This document shows, piece by piece, positions 33,997-42,168 of a stretch of 52,727 nt of DNA. The DNA lies in NCBI GenBank assembly GCA_964619485.1, contig CAZUCI010000012.1:1-52727 (forward strand), in the 5' to 3' direction. The notes beneath the pieces were generated by a model, which did not search any database, was not told the DNA's origin, and saw only the letters and a program-made list of their open reading frames with translations. The translations under genes were made by a program, and so were the position numbers. Position 1 is the stretch's first letter. Each line of letters starts with the position of its first letter. This DNA comes from UBA2882 sp964619485 (GTDB lineage Bacteria; Bacillota; Clostridia; Lachnospirales; Lachnospiraceae).

Positions 33997-35619
33997 TTAC
34001 AATAAATGAACCTTTTCCATTAATCTGACCAGCCTGGTTCCCTTTGGCATCGCCAGCAGGTCCGCCCTGTTTAACACCCCAAACTTCATGATGCAGACGC
34101 CGTAAACGACCGCACCTACAATAACACTCACCGGGAGGACAACTACATTCATGGCAAGAACCTTATACAGGCCATAATAAACCAAGTAGACCACCACTCC
34201 CATCAGCACAGCCGCAACACCCGGAAGTACAAAGGTCTTCATGACCCTCTCTCTGTAGCCCAAAAATTTTCTCACAGAAATTCCATTGAGAATACACATC
34301 AGCAGAGAATAAACATTGGTTGCGATAACCAGTGCATACAGATTCATATTCGTAAAGAAGAGACAGATGACAAGTACAGCTGTCTGAACCAAAAGTGCTA
34401 CTGCTGCGTTAATTACCGGTTGATTTACTTTTCCAATTCCCTGTAAAACAGCATTTGTTAATGTAGAAAGGGAATAGAAAATGACCGTAAGACTCAGGGT
34501 ACACAAAAGTGCTGCTGCCAAATCAAGATTTGTCTGTCCCGGGAATAAAAAGCTGACCACCGGTTTGGCCAATACTCCAATACCAACTGCTGCAGGAATA
34601 GCTATGAGCATGGTCGTCAGAATGGCCGTATGTATTTTTGCCTTTGTTCCCTTTTTATCGCCCTGGGCAAATTTTCCGGAAATACTTGGAATCATTGCTG
34701 CCGACATGGCTGAGGCAATAGCAACAGGAATATTGGAGATAACCACAGCTTTTCCTGAATAGACTCCGTACCAGGAGGCAATCTGTGCCACGTCCTCACC
34801 CTTGACCAGCTTCAGTATTTTGGTATAAATTGTCTGGTCCAGGGAGGTATTAAAATTATAGATAAAAGTGCTTAGAATAAAGGGAGTAACCAGTGCAAAT
34901 ATCACCTTGAAGATTTCACCGTAGCTTAGCACCTCTCTATGACGATCCCTTGCCACACGCTTTAAAATCAGCTTTCGATTGATGCCGTAGAAAAGGCACA
35001 TAATAGCCAGAGCGATTAAAACGCCCGCACCTGTTCCAAGTGCACTTCCCATTGCTCCGTAAACAGCCTGGGTTGTGATATCCCTGTCAATAACAGCCTG
35101 TTTTAAAAGATATGCAGCAAGCAGAGAAATAACAGCATTCAATATCTGTTCAATAATCTGGGAAATGGAGGTCTGAATCATGGTCCGGTGTGCCTGGAAA
35201 TATCCTCGGAGTACACCTAAGAGTCCGGAAAAGAAAATAGTCGGTGCAAACACATGCAGAACAGTAATGGCATTGCTTTCCACCAGAATCCCGGCACCGA
35301 AGAAAGCGAACAGACTGGCAAAGCCGCCAATCACAATAACATAAATAAAAGCACAGTGAAAAATCCTGTGTGCATTGCGGTATTCCTTAAGCGCCAGCTT
35401 ACCTGCAATGACCTTGGAAATTGCCGAGGGAATGGAGTAAGAACTGATCAGCAGAATAATGGTATAAATATTATATGCCGATCCGTAGTATCCATTTCCT
35501 TCATCGCCTATAATTGCCGCTAAAGGACTTCTATATAAAATTCCAATAATTCTGCAGATAATCCCGGCCATAGCCAGAATTCCGGCCTGCATGACAAATC
35601 CGTCTTTTTTCTCCGCCAT
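33997..35619 (-). CDS. MOP-superfamily lipid flippase (SpoVB/MurJ-like)
   Basis: 540 residues, about fourteen membrane helices. The start MAEKKDGFVMQAGILAMAGI leads into IIGILYRSPLAAIIGDEGNG, typical of the SpoVB/YtgP/MurJ-like branch of the polysaccharide-transport family. Such proteins flip lipid-linked cell-wall precursors. ATG 35619 is preceded by AGGGAG; the longer frame begins eleven codons earlier without a clear site. Whether this is the essential lipid II flippase or a sporulation paralogue cannot be told from this window. Confidence 0.88.
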   Translation of the reverse strand: MAEKKDGFVMQAGILAMAGIICRIIGILYRSPLAAIIGDEGNGYYGSAYNIYTIILLISSYSIPSAISKVIAGKLALKEYRNAHRIFHCAFIYVIVIGGFASLFAFFGAGILVESNAITVLHVFAPTIFFSGLLGVLRGYFQAHRTMIQTSISQIIEQILNAVISLLAAYLLKQAVIDRDITTQAVYGAMGSALGTGAGVLIALAIMCLFYGINRKLILKRVARDRHREVLSYGEIFKVIFALVTPFILSTFIYNFNTSLDQTIYTKILKLVKGEDVAQIASWYGVYSGKAVVISNIPVAIASAMSAAMIPSISGKFAQGDKKGTKAKIHTAILTTMLIAIPAAVGIGVLAKPVVSFLFPGQTNLDLAAALLCTLSLTVIFYSLSTLTNAVLQGIGKVNQPVINAAVALLVQTAVLVICLFFTNMNLYALVIATNVYSLLMCILNGISVRKFLGYRERVMKTFVLPGVAAVLMGVVVYLVYYGLYKVLAMNVVVLPVSVIVGAVVYGVCIMKFGVLNRADLLAMPKGTRLVRLMEKVHLL

Positions 35620-35660
35620 TTTTTCTCCCTGTTTCCATAAAGAAATAATCAACTGTCTTC

Positions 35661-36356
35661 TTAAAGAGCCAGATCCTTAATCACTTCCCCGGCAATGATA
35701 AGACCAACTACGGAAGGGACAAAGGCAATGCTGCCGGGTACTGCCTTTCCATTTTCAAAAGCCTGTGTTTTGGCCGGTTCTTCCTTTGAATAGACCACCT
35801 TGCAATGCTCTACATTTCTCTTTTTCAGCTCACGGCGCATGACCTTTGCCAGCGGACAGACACTGGTCTTATATATATCAGCCACCTCAAAACGGGTCGG
35901 GTCCAGTTTATTTCCGGCCCCCATACTGCTGATTACCGGTTTTCCCGCCTGCTTTGCCATCATAATCAGATCTATTTTGGCGGTCACCGTATCCACCGCG
36001 TCCACAATGTAATCGTAGGATGAAAAATCAAATTCATCCCTTGTATCAGGAAGGTAAAAGCAATTGTGAAGTTCCACCACCGTATCCGGATGAATATCTG
36101 CAATACGCTCCCTCATAACCTCTGTTTTATATTTTCCAATTGTGGAATGCAGCGCAATAATCTGTCTGTTGATGTTAGACTCACTGACAACATCCTTGTC
36201 GATGAGCACAAGCTTACCGACTCCGCTTCTTGCCAGAGCCTCGACCACATAGCCGCCAACTCCGCCAACTCCAAAAACCGCTACTGTTGCATTCTTTAAT
36301 TTTTCAACGCCCTCTTCTCCAATGAGAAAAGAAGTCCGAACCAGCTGTTCTTCCAT
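35661..36356 (-). CDS. tcdA: tRNA threonylcarbamoyladenosine dehydratase (TcdA)
   Basis: 231 residues of E1/ThiF type. The ATP-binding loop is VFGVGGVGGYVVEALARSG, followed by LIDKDVVSESNINRQIIA with the Arg finger region and the conserved INRQ. TcdA cyclises t6A to ct6A on tRNAs reading ANN codons. The DAVDTVTAKIDLI segment and the C-terminal VPSVVGLIIAGEVIKDL match the family. CAGGGAAC is the ribosome site. It is followed by the flippase start after 41 bases, same strand. Other ThiF-like activators are possible but length and motifs fit TcdA. Confidence 0.88.
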   Translation of the reverse strand: MEEQLVRTSFLIGEEGVEKLKNATVAVFGVGGVGGYVVEALARSGVGKLVLIDKDVVSESNINRQIIALHSTIGKYKTEVMRERIADIHPDTVVELHNCFYLPDTRDEFDFSSYDYIVDAVDTVTAKIDLIMMAKQAGKPVISSMGAGNKLDPTRFEVADIYKTSVCPLAKVMRRELKKRNVEHCKVVYSKEEPAKTQAFENGKAVPGSIAFVPSVVGLIIAGEVIKDLAL

Positions 36357-36386
36357 TTTCTGTTCCCTGCCTATTCTTCCTTCTTC

Positions 36387-36830
36387 TTATGATTCTTCCT
36401 TCTTTTTACGATAATACATCAGGTATTCCACTTCACCCAAATCCTCGTGAACACTCTCTTCCTTCTTTAAAAGTCCACGATTTTCGTAAAAAGTAACCGC
36501 ACCATAATTATTTTCAAAAACATGAAGGGTAAAGAAATCATACCTTTCCTTCACATAATTTAACAGCTTCGTTCCAATACCCATTCCCCTGTATTTCCGA
36601 TCTACAAAAAGCCCTGCAATATAGCCTTCATCGATTCCCACAAAGCCGGCAACATAACCGTCCGCCTCATAAACATAAACCTCTGCATCCGGAAGTGTTC
36701 GTTTCACATAATTAAAATTTCTGTCCCAAAAGGACACATCGATAAAATCATGCGCCTCCAGATTTCCTTCATACCAGATATGCATGACTCTGTTTAAATC
36801 AAACTCATTGAACCTTCTTATGATGTCCAT
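36387..36830 (-). CDS. GNAT-family N-acetyltransferase
   Basis: 147 residues. The acetyl-CoA loop is the VDRKYRGMGIGTKLLNYVKE stretch (Q/RxxGxG/A), after VAGFVGIDEGYIAGLFV; the C-terminal VTFYENRGLLKKEE completes the fold. The acceptor is unknown; the sequence looks like the YjaB/ElaA-like small GNATs. I take ATG 36830 (AAGGGAG upstream); a TTG seven codons earlier is the alternative. The start overlaps the end of the acyltransferase gene by 26 bases. Confidence 0.85.
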   Translation of the reverse strand: MDIIRRFNEFDLNRVMHIWYEGNLEAHDFIDVSFWDRNFNYVKRTLPDAEVYVYEADGYVAGFVGIDEGYIAGLFVDRKYRGMGIGTKLLNYVKERYDFFTLHVFENNYGAVTFYENRGLLKKEESVHEDLGEVEYLMYYRKKKEES

Positions 36831-37896
36831 CGGCACGTTCTCCCTTTCCAACCATCCATGGGAAAAAGCGATTGATGATTAAAATGACCAAAGCTTCCAC
36901 ACCTGTTACCAGACAGAAAATTTCGACACAGAATTTCACATTGCCATTATAATTTACCATCCCCTTGTTAAAATGCATGACCACAATCGTAGAGGCATAC
37001 ATGAGATAGGTATCTACATGAGTCATCATAACAATCAGGGAGTTTTTTCCATAAAACTGCAAAAGCCTTAAAACCGGAAAAGCTGCTGCCTTTCTGATTC
37101 CACAGCTTATTAAGATTATGCCTGCACTTCCCAACAGAGCTGCCATAAAATAAAGCAGTTCATTGCCAAGCACCATAAAATGGAGATCAACACCTCCATT
37201 TTTTTTACTCAAAAACCATGTTGCGGCCAGACAGAGAATTCCTGCTGTCAGGGAAATCCAGTCATGCTTTCTGATTTTTTCATAAAAGTGCCAGCCATAG
37301 AAGCCTGCGCCAATTAAAAAGGTCACCAGACCAATTCGAATCAAAACCTGGGCAAAATACATAACATAGCTGATCCAGACCCTGTCTCCATAATAAATGC
37401 AAAGCTGGCTCAAATATCTGTTAAGCACGCAGGAAATAATCAGCCACACAAAGAGAATGAGCGGCGTCAGCTTGTGATGAAACATTTTTCTCACTGCGAT
37501 AAACGCAATCTCACCGGCAAATAATGCTGCTAAAAACCATAAAACGCTCATGCCATAAAAAATGACCGTCAGATAAATATTCTGTTTCACAAGCTCTAAG
37601 GTAATGGAGCTTCCGATACGGTAGGCTTCATATTGTGCAACCAGAAAGATCAAACTGAAAATAAAATAAGGCTGCAAAATAGAGTGAGTTTTTTTCACAA
37701 ATGTTTTTGCAAGACTCTTCTGCTCAGCTTTTCCGATATAGAGCAGCACTCCCGCCATAACAAAAAAAAGCGGAATGTGAAAAGCCACAATAAAATTGCG
37801 TAAATCTTCGCTGATATACTGAATATGTCCCACTATGACAAGTAAAATACCTATGCCCTTGGCAAGATCCAGCTCTACGGCTCTCGTCTTTTCCAT
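36805..37896 (-). CDS. Membrane acyltransferase (type 3 family)
   Basis: 363 residues with about ten membrane helices. It opens RAVELDLAKGIGILLVIVGH, the conserved N-terminal His motif of acyltransferase-3, and has FHIPLFFVMAGVLLYIGKAE. Members O-acetylate cell-surface glycans or antibiotics. GAAGGGAAG precedes the ATG. It lies directly after Maf on the same strand and overlaps the GNAT gene. The acceptor is not predictable. Confidence 0.88.
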   Translation of the reverse strand: MEKTRAVELDLAKGIGILLVIVGHIQYISEDLRNFIVAFHIPLFFVMAGVLLYIGKAEQKSLAKTFVKKTHSILQPYFIFSLIFLVAQYEAYRIGSSITLELVKQNIYLTVIFYGMSVLWFLAALFAGEIAFIAVRKMFHHKLTPLILFVWLIISCVLNRYLSQLCIYYGDRVWISYVMYFAQVLIRIGLVTFLIGAGFYGWHFYEKIRKHDWISLTAGILCLAATWFLSKKNGGVDLHFMVLGNELLYFMAALLGSAGIILISCGIRKAAAFPVLRLLQFYGKNSLIVMMTHVDTYLMYASTIVVMHFNKGMVNYNGNVKFCVEIFCLVTGVEALVILIINRFFPWMVGKGERADGHHKKVQ

Positions 37897-37926
37897 TCTG
37901 CTTCCCTTCTGTTTCTTTTTTTATCA

Positions 37927-38568
37927 TTATAAGCTAAAGTACTTTTTCTGACAACCTAAGTGAACAAAGGCTGACAGTGGAAATCCAACCACGTTATTAT
38001 AATCTCCCTCGATTCCTTTTACCAAAACGGCACCTGTTCCCTGGATACCGTAGGAGCCAGCCTTATCCATGGGTTCACCGGTTGCAACATAGGCCAGTGC
38101 CTCCTCCCTGGTAAAGGGATACATCTCAACCCGGGTCTCCTCATAAAAGCTCATTCCCTTATCCTCTATGATGGAGCCCTGCTCATCCACAAAGATACCC
38201 TTTACTCCCGTAAAAACACTGTGCTTCTTTCCGGAAAGACTCATAAGCATGGAAACCGCATCCTCCTCGGATTTTGGTTTACCCAGAATAGCACCCTCTG
38301 ATGCAACAATGGTATCTGCTCCTACAATGAGAAATTTCTGATTTTTTCCCTGTCCCTTATTGATCTCATCAAACCACCCTAAAAATGCACCAGCCACCGC
38401 ATCTGCCTTACAGGCTGCAAGCTCAAGCACAATTTCTTCCGGTTTTTCCTTCGTAATAATTTCCTTTGCATCGGAAACCATCACATCAAATTCCAGCCCC
38501 GCCTGTTTCCATAATTCTTTTCTTCTCGGAGATCCCGAGCCCAAAATCAGATTTATATTCTGTTTCAT
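37927..38568 (-). CDS. maf: Maf-like nucleoside triphosphate pyrophosphatase
   Basis: 213 residues starting MKQNINLILGSGSPRRKELW, the strict SxSPRR motif; IVGADTIVASEGAILGKPKS and EPMDKAGSYGIQGTGAVLV follow. Maf proteins hydrolyse dTTP, UTP or modified nucleotides and are linked to septum control. ATG 38568 starts the domain exactly; the frame extends to 38646 but that part is tRNA-adjacent sequence. The ribosome site (GGGGCAGGAA) is close. A sequence insertion before ILVKGIEGDYN is not visible; the length is slightly above average. Confidence 0.9.
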   Translation of the reverse strand: MKQNINLILGSGSPRRKELWKQAGLEFDVMVSDAKEIITKEKPEEIVLELAACKADAVAGAFLGWFDEINKGQGKNQKFLIVGADTIVASEGAILGKPKSEEDAVSMLMSLSGKKHSVFTGVKGIFVDEQGSIIEDKGMSFYEETRVEMYPFTREEALAYVATGEPMDKAGSYGIQGTGAVLVKGIEGDYNNVVGFPLSAFVHLGCQKKYFSL

Positions 38569-38646
38569 TTCCTGCCCCTGTACCTTCCACATAATATTCA
38601 ACAAAAAAAGAACCAGCAAGATAGGTATCAAGCCAGCCCTTTTCAA

Positions 38647-38720
38647 TCGAAGCGACGTGATTTGAACACGCGACCTCTGCGTCCCGAACGCAGCGCTCTA
38701 CCAAACTGAGCCACGCTTCG
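38647..38720 (-). tRNA. tRNA-Pro (anticodon CGG)
   Basis: A full 74-base cloverleaf: acceptor CGAAGCG/CGCTTCG with discriminator A, D-arm GCTC/GAGC, anticodon stem CTGCG/CGCAG with loop TTCGGGA, T-arm GCGTG-TTCAAAT-CACGT. CCA is not encoded. A promoter (TTGAAA, 17 bases, TATATT) lies upstream at 38759-38787. The 3' end is 78 bases before the Maf start, so the two may share a transcript. Confidence 0.93.
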
Positions 38721-38758
38721 AAAAAAATTGTTCCATGTCCCTTTCGGGCACATAATAT

Positions 38759-38787
38759 AATATACAACACAAGATTTTTTCTTTCAA
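38759..38787 (-). promoter_or_regulatory. Promoter of tRNA-Pro
   Basis: On the minus strand TTGAAA (38782-38787) and TATATT (38759-38764) are 17 bases apart, 38 bases before the tRNA. Confidence 0.6.
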
Positions 38788-38840
38788 CAAATTTTTAAAT
38801 TTTTCTGAAATAAAATTTAAAAATTCTGTAAATTTTTCTA

Positions 38841-38869
38841 TTGCAGTATTTGTTTTACTCTGCTACATT
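38841..38869 (+). promoter_or_regulatory. Promoter of the antiporter-CLC operon
   Basis: TTGCAG (38841-38846) and TACATT (38864-38869) are 17 bases apart, about 50 bases before ATG 38920. No riboswitch consensus was seen between promoter and gene. Confidence 0.55.
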
Positions 38870-38919
38870 ATGACTGGGCACACAATATTATTATTAAATA
38901 AGAAAGGATATGTTATAAA

Positions 38920-40104
38920 ATGGAAACATATTTAATACTTCGTGATTTGGCGATTATTCTTTTATCCGCTAAAATCTGCGGTGTAATTGCCAGAAAATTA
39001 AAAGCCCCCCAAGTTGTTGGACAGATTCTTGCCGGACTTATTATTGGCCCCTGCTTTTTGGGCCTGGTACAGCAGTCCGATTTCATATCTCAGATGGCAG
39101 AAGTCGGCGTAATTTTAGTTATGTTCTCTGCCGGACTGGAAACAGACTTAGGAGACCTTGTGAAAACCGGACCAAAGGCATTTGCCATTGCCTGCGCCGG
39201 TGTATTTCTTCCGTTTGTTCTCGGTGCACTTTTATACTTTGGATTCTACGGCTTTGAAGGTGTAGGAAGCGACAATTTCTATGCTGCCATGTCCATCGGT
39301 GCTATTATGACAGCCACCTCCGTCAGCATTACCGTTGCGGCACTACAGGAGCTTGGCAAGCTGAAGGGAACTGTGGGTACTACTATTTTAAGTGCCGCTA
39401 TTATCGATGATGTCATCGGAATTATTGTCTTAACCTTTGTAATCGGCTTCAAGAGCCCGGATGCAAGTCCTCTGATGGTCATTGTCAAAACAGTCATCTT
39501 CTTTATTATTGCCGGTGTTGGCGGTGTTCTGGCTTACAAATTATTCCAGAAGCTGGATGAGAAATATCCTCACACAAGACGAATTCCAATTTTTGGATTT
39601 GTACTCTGCTTTGGTCTGGCATATATTGCAGAAAAATATTTCGGAATTGCAGACATCACAGGCGCTTATGTAGCCGGTATTATTCTGTGCTCCTTAAAGG
39701 ATGCGGAATACATTAATAACAAGACAAATATCAGTACCTATATGATCTTTGCTCCCATATTCTTTGCAGGTATCGGTTTAAAAACCTCCTTTTCAGGAGT
39801 AAACGCAAAGCTGCTGATTTTCTGCATCGCCTTTGTACTGATTGCACTAATTGCAAAAGTAATAGGCTGCGGGCTTATGGCAAAGGTATGTCGCTTTAAC
39901 TGGCAGGACTCCCTCAAAATCGGTGTCGGCATGATGACCCGTGGTGAGGTTGCTCTGATTGTAGCCCAGAAATGCTTATCAGCAGGAATGATTACCTCAG
40001 AATACTTTACTGCCGTAATTCTATTGATTATCTGCTCCTCAGTTGCTACACCAATTTTGTTAAAGGTTCTATTTGCCAGAGATAAGGAAAAAGCTGCTGC
40101 ATAA
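38920..40104 (+). CDS. CPA2-family monovalent cation:proton antiporter
   Basis: 394 residues with about twelve membrane helices, opening with LAIILLSAKICGVIARKLKA, then QVVGQILAGLIIGP. The core helix has AAIIDDVIGIIVLTFVIG, the paired Asp of the ion site in Na+(K+)/H+ exchangers. No cytoplasmic RCK or USP domain follows, so it is the short form. AAAGGA precedes the ATG. The CLC gene follows after 33 bases on the same strand, which suggests one pH/ion homeostasis operon. The ion (Na+ or K+) is unknown. Confidence 0.9.
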   Translation: METYLILRDLAIILLSAKICGVIARKLKAPQVVGQILAGLIIGPCFLGLVQQSDFISQMAEVGVILVMFSAGLETDLGDLVKTGPKAFAIACAGVFLPFVLGALLYFGFYGFEGVGSDNFYAAMSIGAIMTATSVSITVAALQELGKLKGTVGTTILSAAIIDDVIGIIVLTFVIGFKSPDASPLMVIVKTVIFFIIAGVGGVLAYKLFQKLDEKYPHTRRIPIFGFVLCFGLAYIAEKYFGIADITGAYVAGIILCSLKDAEYINNKTNISTYMIFAPIFFAGIGLKTSFSGVNAKLLIFCIAFVLIALIAKVIGCGLMAKVCRFNWQDSLKIGVGMMTRGEVALIVAQKCLSAGMITSEYFTAVILLIICSSVATPILLKVLFARDKEKAAA

Positions 40105-40137
40105 TTAATTTTATACAAAAAAAGGAAGGTACAGCCC

Positions 40138-41424
40138 ATGAAAAATACTTTTATTACCACAGTCAAAAGCGAACTGAAAGAGGCCTTTGAACAAGTAAAA
40201 GCATTTTTGAAGTGGGCTGTACTTTCTTTAATTACAGGTCTTGTTGTTGGAGCCTTCTCCACTGCATTTTCCTGGTGTATGACTAAGGCGACTGCCTTTC
40301 GAATGGAACATTTCATCATTATTCCGTTTCTTCCCCTTGCCGGTCTTGTGATTGTATTTCTATATCACATTTTTCACATGGACAAGGATAAAGGAACCAA
40401 CAAGGTTATTTCTACGGTCAATGCAGATGAAGATGATGACGGAAATGGAATTCCTTTCCAAATGGCACCGCTTATTTTTATTTCCACTGTTCTAACCCAT
40501 CTGTTTGGCGGTTCCGCAGGACGTGAAGGAGCCGCTCTTCAATTAGGCGGAAGTCTGGGCCATAAAATCGGAGACCTTTTTCATTTACAGAGCGACGATA
40601 AAAAAATCATTACCATGAGTGGCATGAGCGCTGCTTTTTCTGCACTTTTTGGAACCCCCATGGCCGCCGCAATCTTCCCCATGGAAATGGTCTGCATTGG
40701 AAGCATGAATTATTTTGCTCTTGTTCCCTGTGTACTGGCTTCCCTGGCTGCCTCACACTTTGCTGCATCCATGGGCATCAGTCCGGAGGCCTTTACCATT
40801 TTGGAGATTCCCGATTTCACAATTCCCAATGCCACAAAAATTCTTTTACTGGGAGCACTCTGTGGATTCGTAAGTATTCTGTTCTGTAAATCTCTGCACC
40901 AGGCAGGACACCTTTACAGTAAATATATTAAAAATCCATATATCCGCATTTTTGCCGCCGGCTGCATCATTGTGCTTCTCACTCTGATTGTTGGCAATAC
41001 GGATTACAATGGTGCGGGAATTCCTGTAATTGAAAGAGCAATGGAGGGTGAAGTTTTTCCGCTGGCCTTCCTGCTGAAAATTATTTTTACAGCTCTGACA
41101 CTTGGTGCCGGATATAAGGGCGGAGAAATTGTTCCATCCTTCTTTATCGGAGCAACCTTCGGATGCCTGCTGGGTCAAATCCTTGGCATCTCACCTTCCA
41201 TGTGTGCGGCCATTGGCCTTGTCGCTGTATTCTGTGGTGCAACCAACTGCCCGATTTCTTCCATTCTGATTGCATTTGAATTATTCGGTTTTGGCGGAGT
41301 TCCCTATTTCCTCATTGCCATTTCCGTTTCCTACATGCTCTCCGGATATTCAAGCCTGTATCACAACCAGCTAATCCGTTTCTCAAAAACAAAGGCAATC
41401 GAGGTTAATATCAGCGGAAAATAG
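40138..41424 (+). CDS. CLC-family anion transporter, possibly fluoride-type (CLC-F)
   Basis: 428 residues, about twelve helices. The gating region reads HLFGGSAGREGAALQLGGSL, i.e. the GREG(x) motif with the external glutamate. The position of the canonical GSGIP anion motif instead reads GTNKVIST, resembling the GNN-type motif of CLC-F fluoride/proton antiporters, and the following DDDGNGIPFQMAPL is the typical short acidic insert. This supports, but does not prove, fluoride export. It lies 33 bases after the antiporter gene; AGGAAGG is the ribosome site. No fluoride riboswitch was found upstream. Confidence 0.8.
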   Translation: MKNTFITTVKSELKEAFEQVKAFLKWAVLSLITGLVVGAFSTAFSWCMTKATAFRMEHFIIIPFLPLAGLVIVFLYHIFHMDKDKGTNKVISTVNADEDDDGNGIPFQMAPLIFISTVLTHLFGGSAGREGAALQLGGSLGHKIGDLFHLQSDDKKIITMSGMSAAFSALFGTPMAAAIFPMEMVCIGSMNYFALVPCVLASLAASHFAASMGISPEAFTILEIPDFTIPNATKILLLGALCGFVSILFCKSLHQAGHLYSKYIKNPYIRIFAAGCIIVLLTLIVGNTDYNGAGIPVIERAMEGEVFPLAFLLKIIFTALTLGAGYKGGEIVPSFFIGATFGCLLGQILGISPSMCAAIGLVAVFCGATNCPISSILIAFELFGFGGVPYFLIAISVSYMLSGYSSLYHNQLIRFSKTKAIEVNISGK

Positions 41425-41446
41425 TATTTGCATATACTATTTTTCT
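41420..41446 (+). terminator. AT-rich terminator after the CLC gene
   Basis: AATAGTAT (41420-41427) and ATACTATT (41434-41441) pair perfectly and are followed by T's. It covers the CLC stop and is also close to the trmB stop at 41437 on the other strand. The stem is weak. Confidence 0.5.
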
Positions 41447-42081
41447 CTGGAAATGACATACTTACAGATTGGATTACCCATGGAGGAAAACTTTTCCTCA
41501 TACTCTGTCATAATATTTCCCTCATTCATTTTTGCATCATGATGTAAGTCATAGGTAACCTGCTCTGCTTTCCATCCTGCCAGTGGCAGCTGTTCTATGG
41601 CAAAATCAAAGAGTCCGCGATTATCTGTTTTAAACTCCAGTTTTCCATCCTTTTTTAAAATCTGATCGTATCTTGCCAAAAATTCTTTGGAGGGAAGTCT
41701 TCTCTTTGCGTGGCGGTCCTTGGGCCAGGGATCAGAAAAATTTAAATATATCTTATCTATTTCCCCTTCTCCAAATACCTCCTGAATCTCCCCTGCATCC
41801 ATACAGATAAATTTGATGTTCGTCAATTCCTTTTCTTCCATCTTCTGAAGAGCACGAAGTAAAACACTGGAATATCTTTCAATACCTATATAATTTATAT
41901 CCGGATTAGCTTCTGCTAACTGCAACAGAAATTTTCCTTTTCCCATGCCTATCTCAATCTGCAAAGGCAAGTCTGATGGAAATAACGAATTGAATTTTCC
42001 TCTATGCTCCTTTGGATTCTGAATGACATAGGGACTCCTTGCAATCATTTCCTCTGATCCGGTAATATTTCGAAGCCTCAT
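41437..42081 (-). CDS. trmB: tRNA (guanine-N7)-methyltransferase TrmB
   Basis: 214 residues. It methylates G46 in the tRNA variable loop. The SAM site is LQIEIGMGKGKFLLQLAE; IKFICMDAG precedes the catalytic-site stretch INLNFSDPWPK-like IYLNFSDPWPKDRHAKRRL, the strict TrmB motif. ATG 42081 follows AAAGGAG; upstream in-frame codons overlap the region before dacF. It is divergent from dacF, whose start lies 88 bases away. Confidence 0.93.
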   Translation of the reverse strand: MRLRNITGSEEMIARSPYVIQNPKEHRGKFNSLFPSDLPLQIEIGMGKGKFLLQLAEANPDINYIGIERYSSVLLRALQKMEEKELTNIKFICMDAGEIQEVFGEGEIDKIYLNFSDPWPKDRHAKRRLPSKEFLARYDQILKKDGKLEFKTDNRGLFDFAIEQLPLAGWKAEQVTYDLHHDAKMNEGNIMTEYEEKFSSMGNPICKYVISREK

Positions 42082-42168
42082 TACATTTTCTCCTTTATAT
42101 ACTTTGTTTTTTCGCTTTTTTAGTGTATCATAGAATTTGGTTTTATCAAATTTGTAAGGGAGAATTCT

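Noticed and set aside
38569..38646. 26-residue N-terminal extension of Maf
   Set aside because: The extension is not part of the Maf fold, and the SxSPRR domain starts right after ATG 38568.
40105..40137. Fluoride riboswitch before the CLC gene
   Set aside because: Only 33 bases lie between the genes and none of the conserved riboswitch blocks is present; none was seen before 38920 either.
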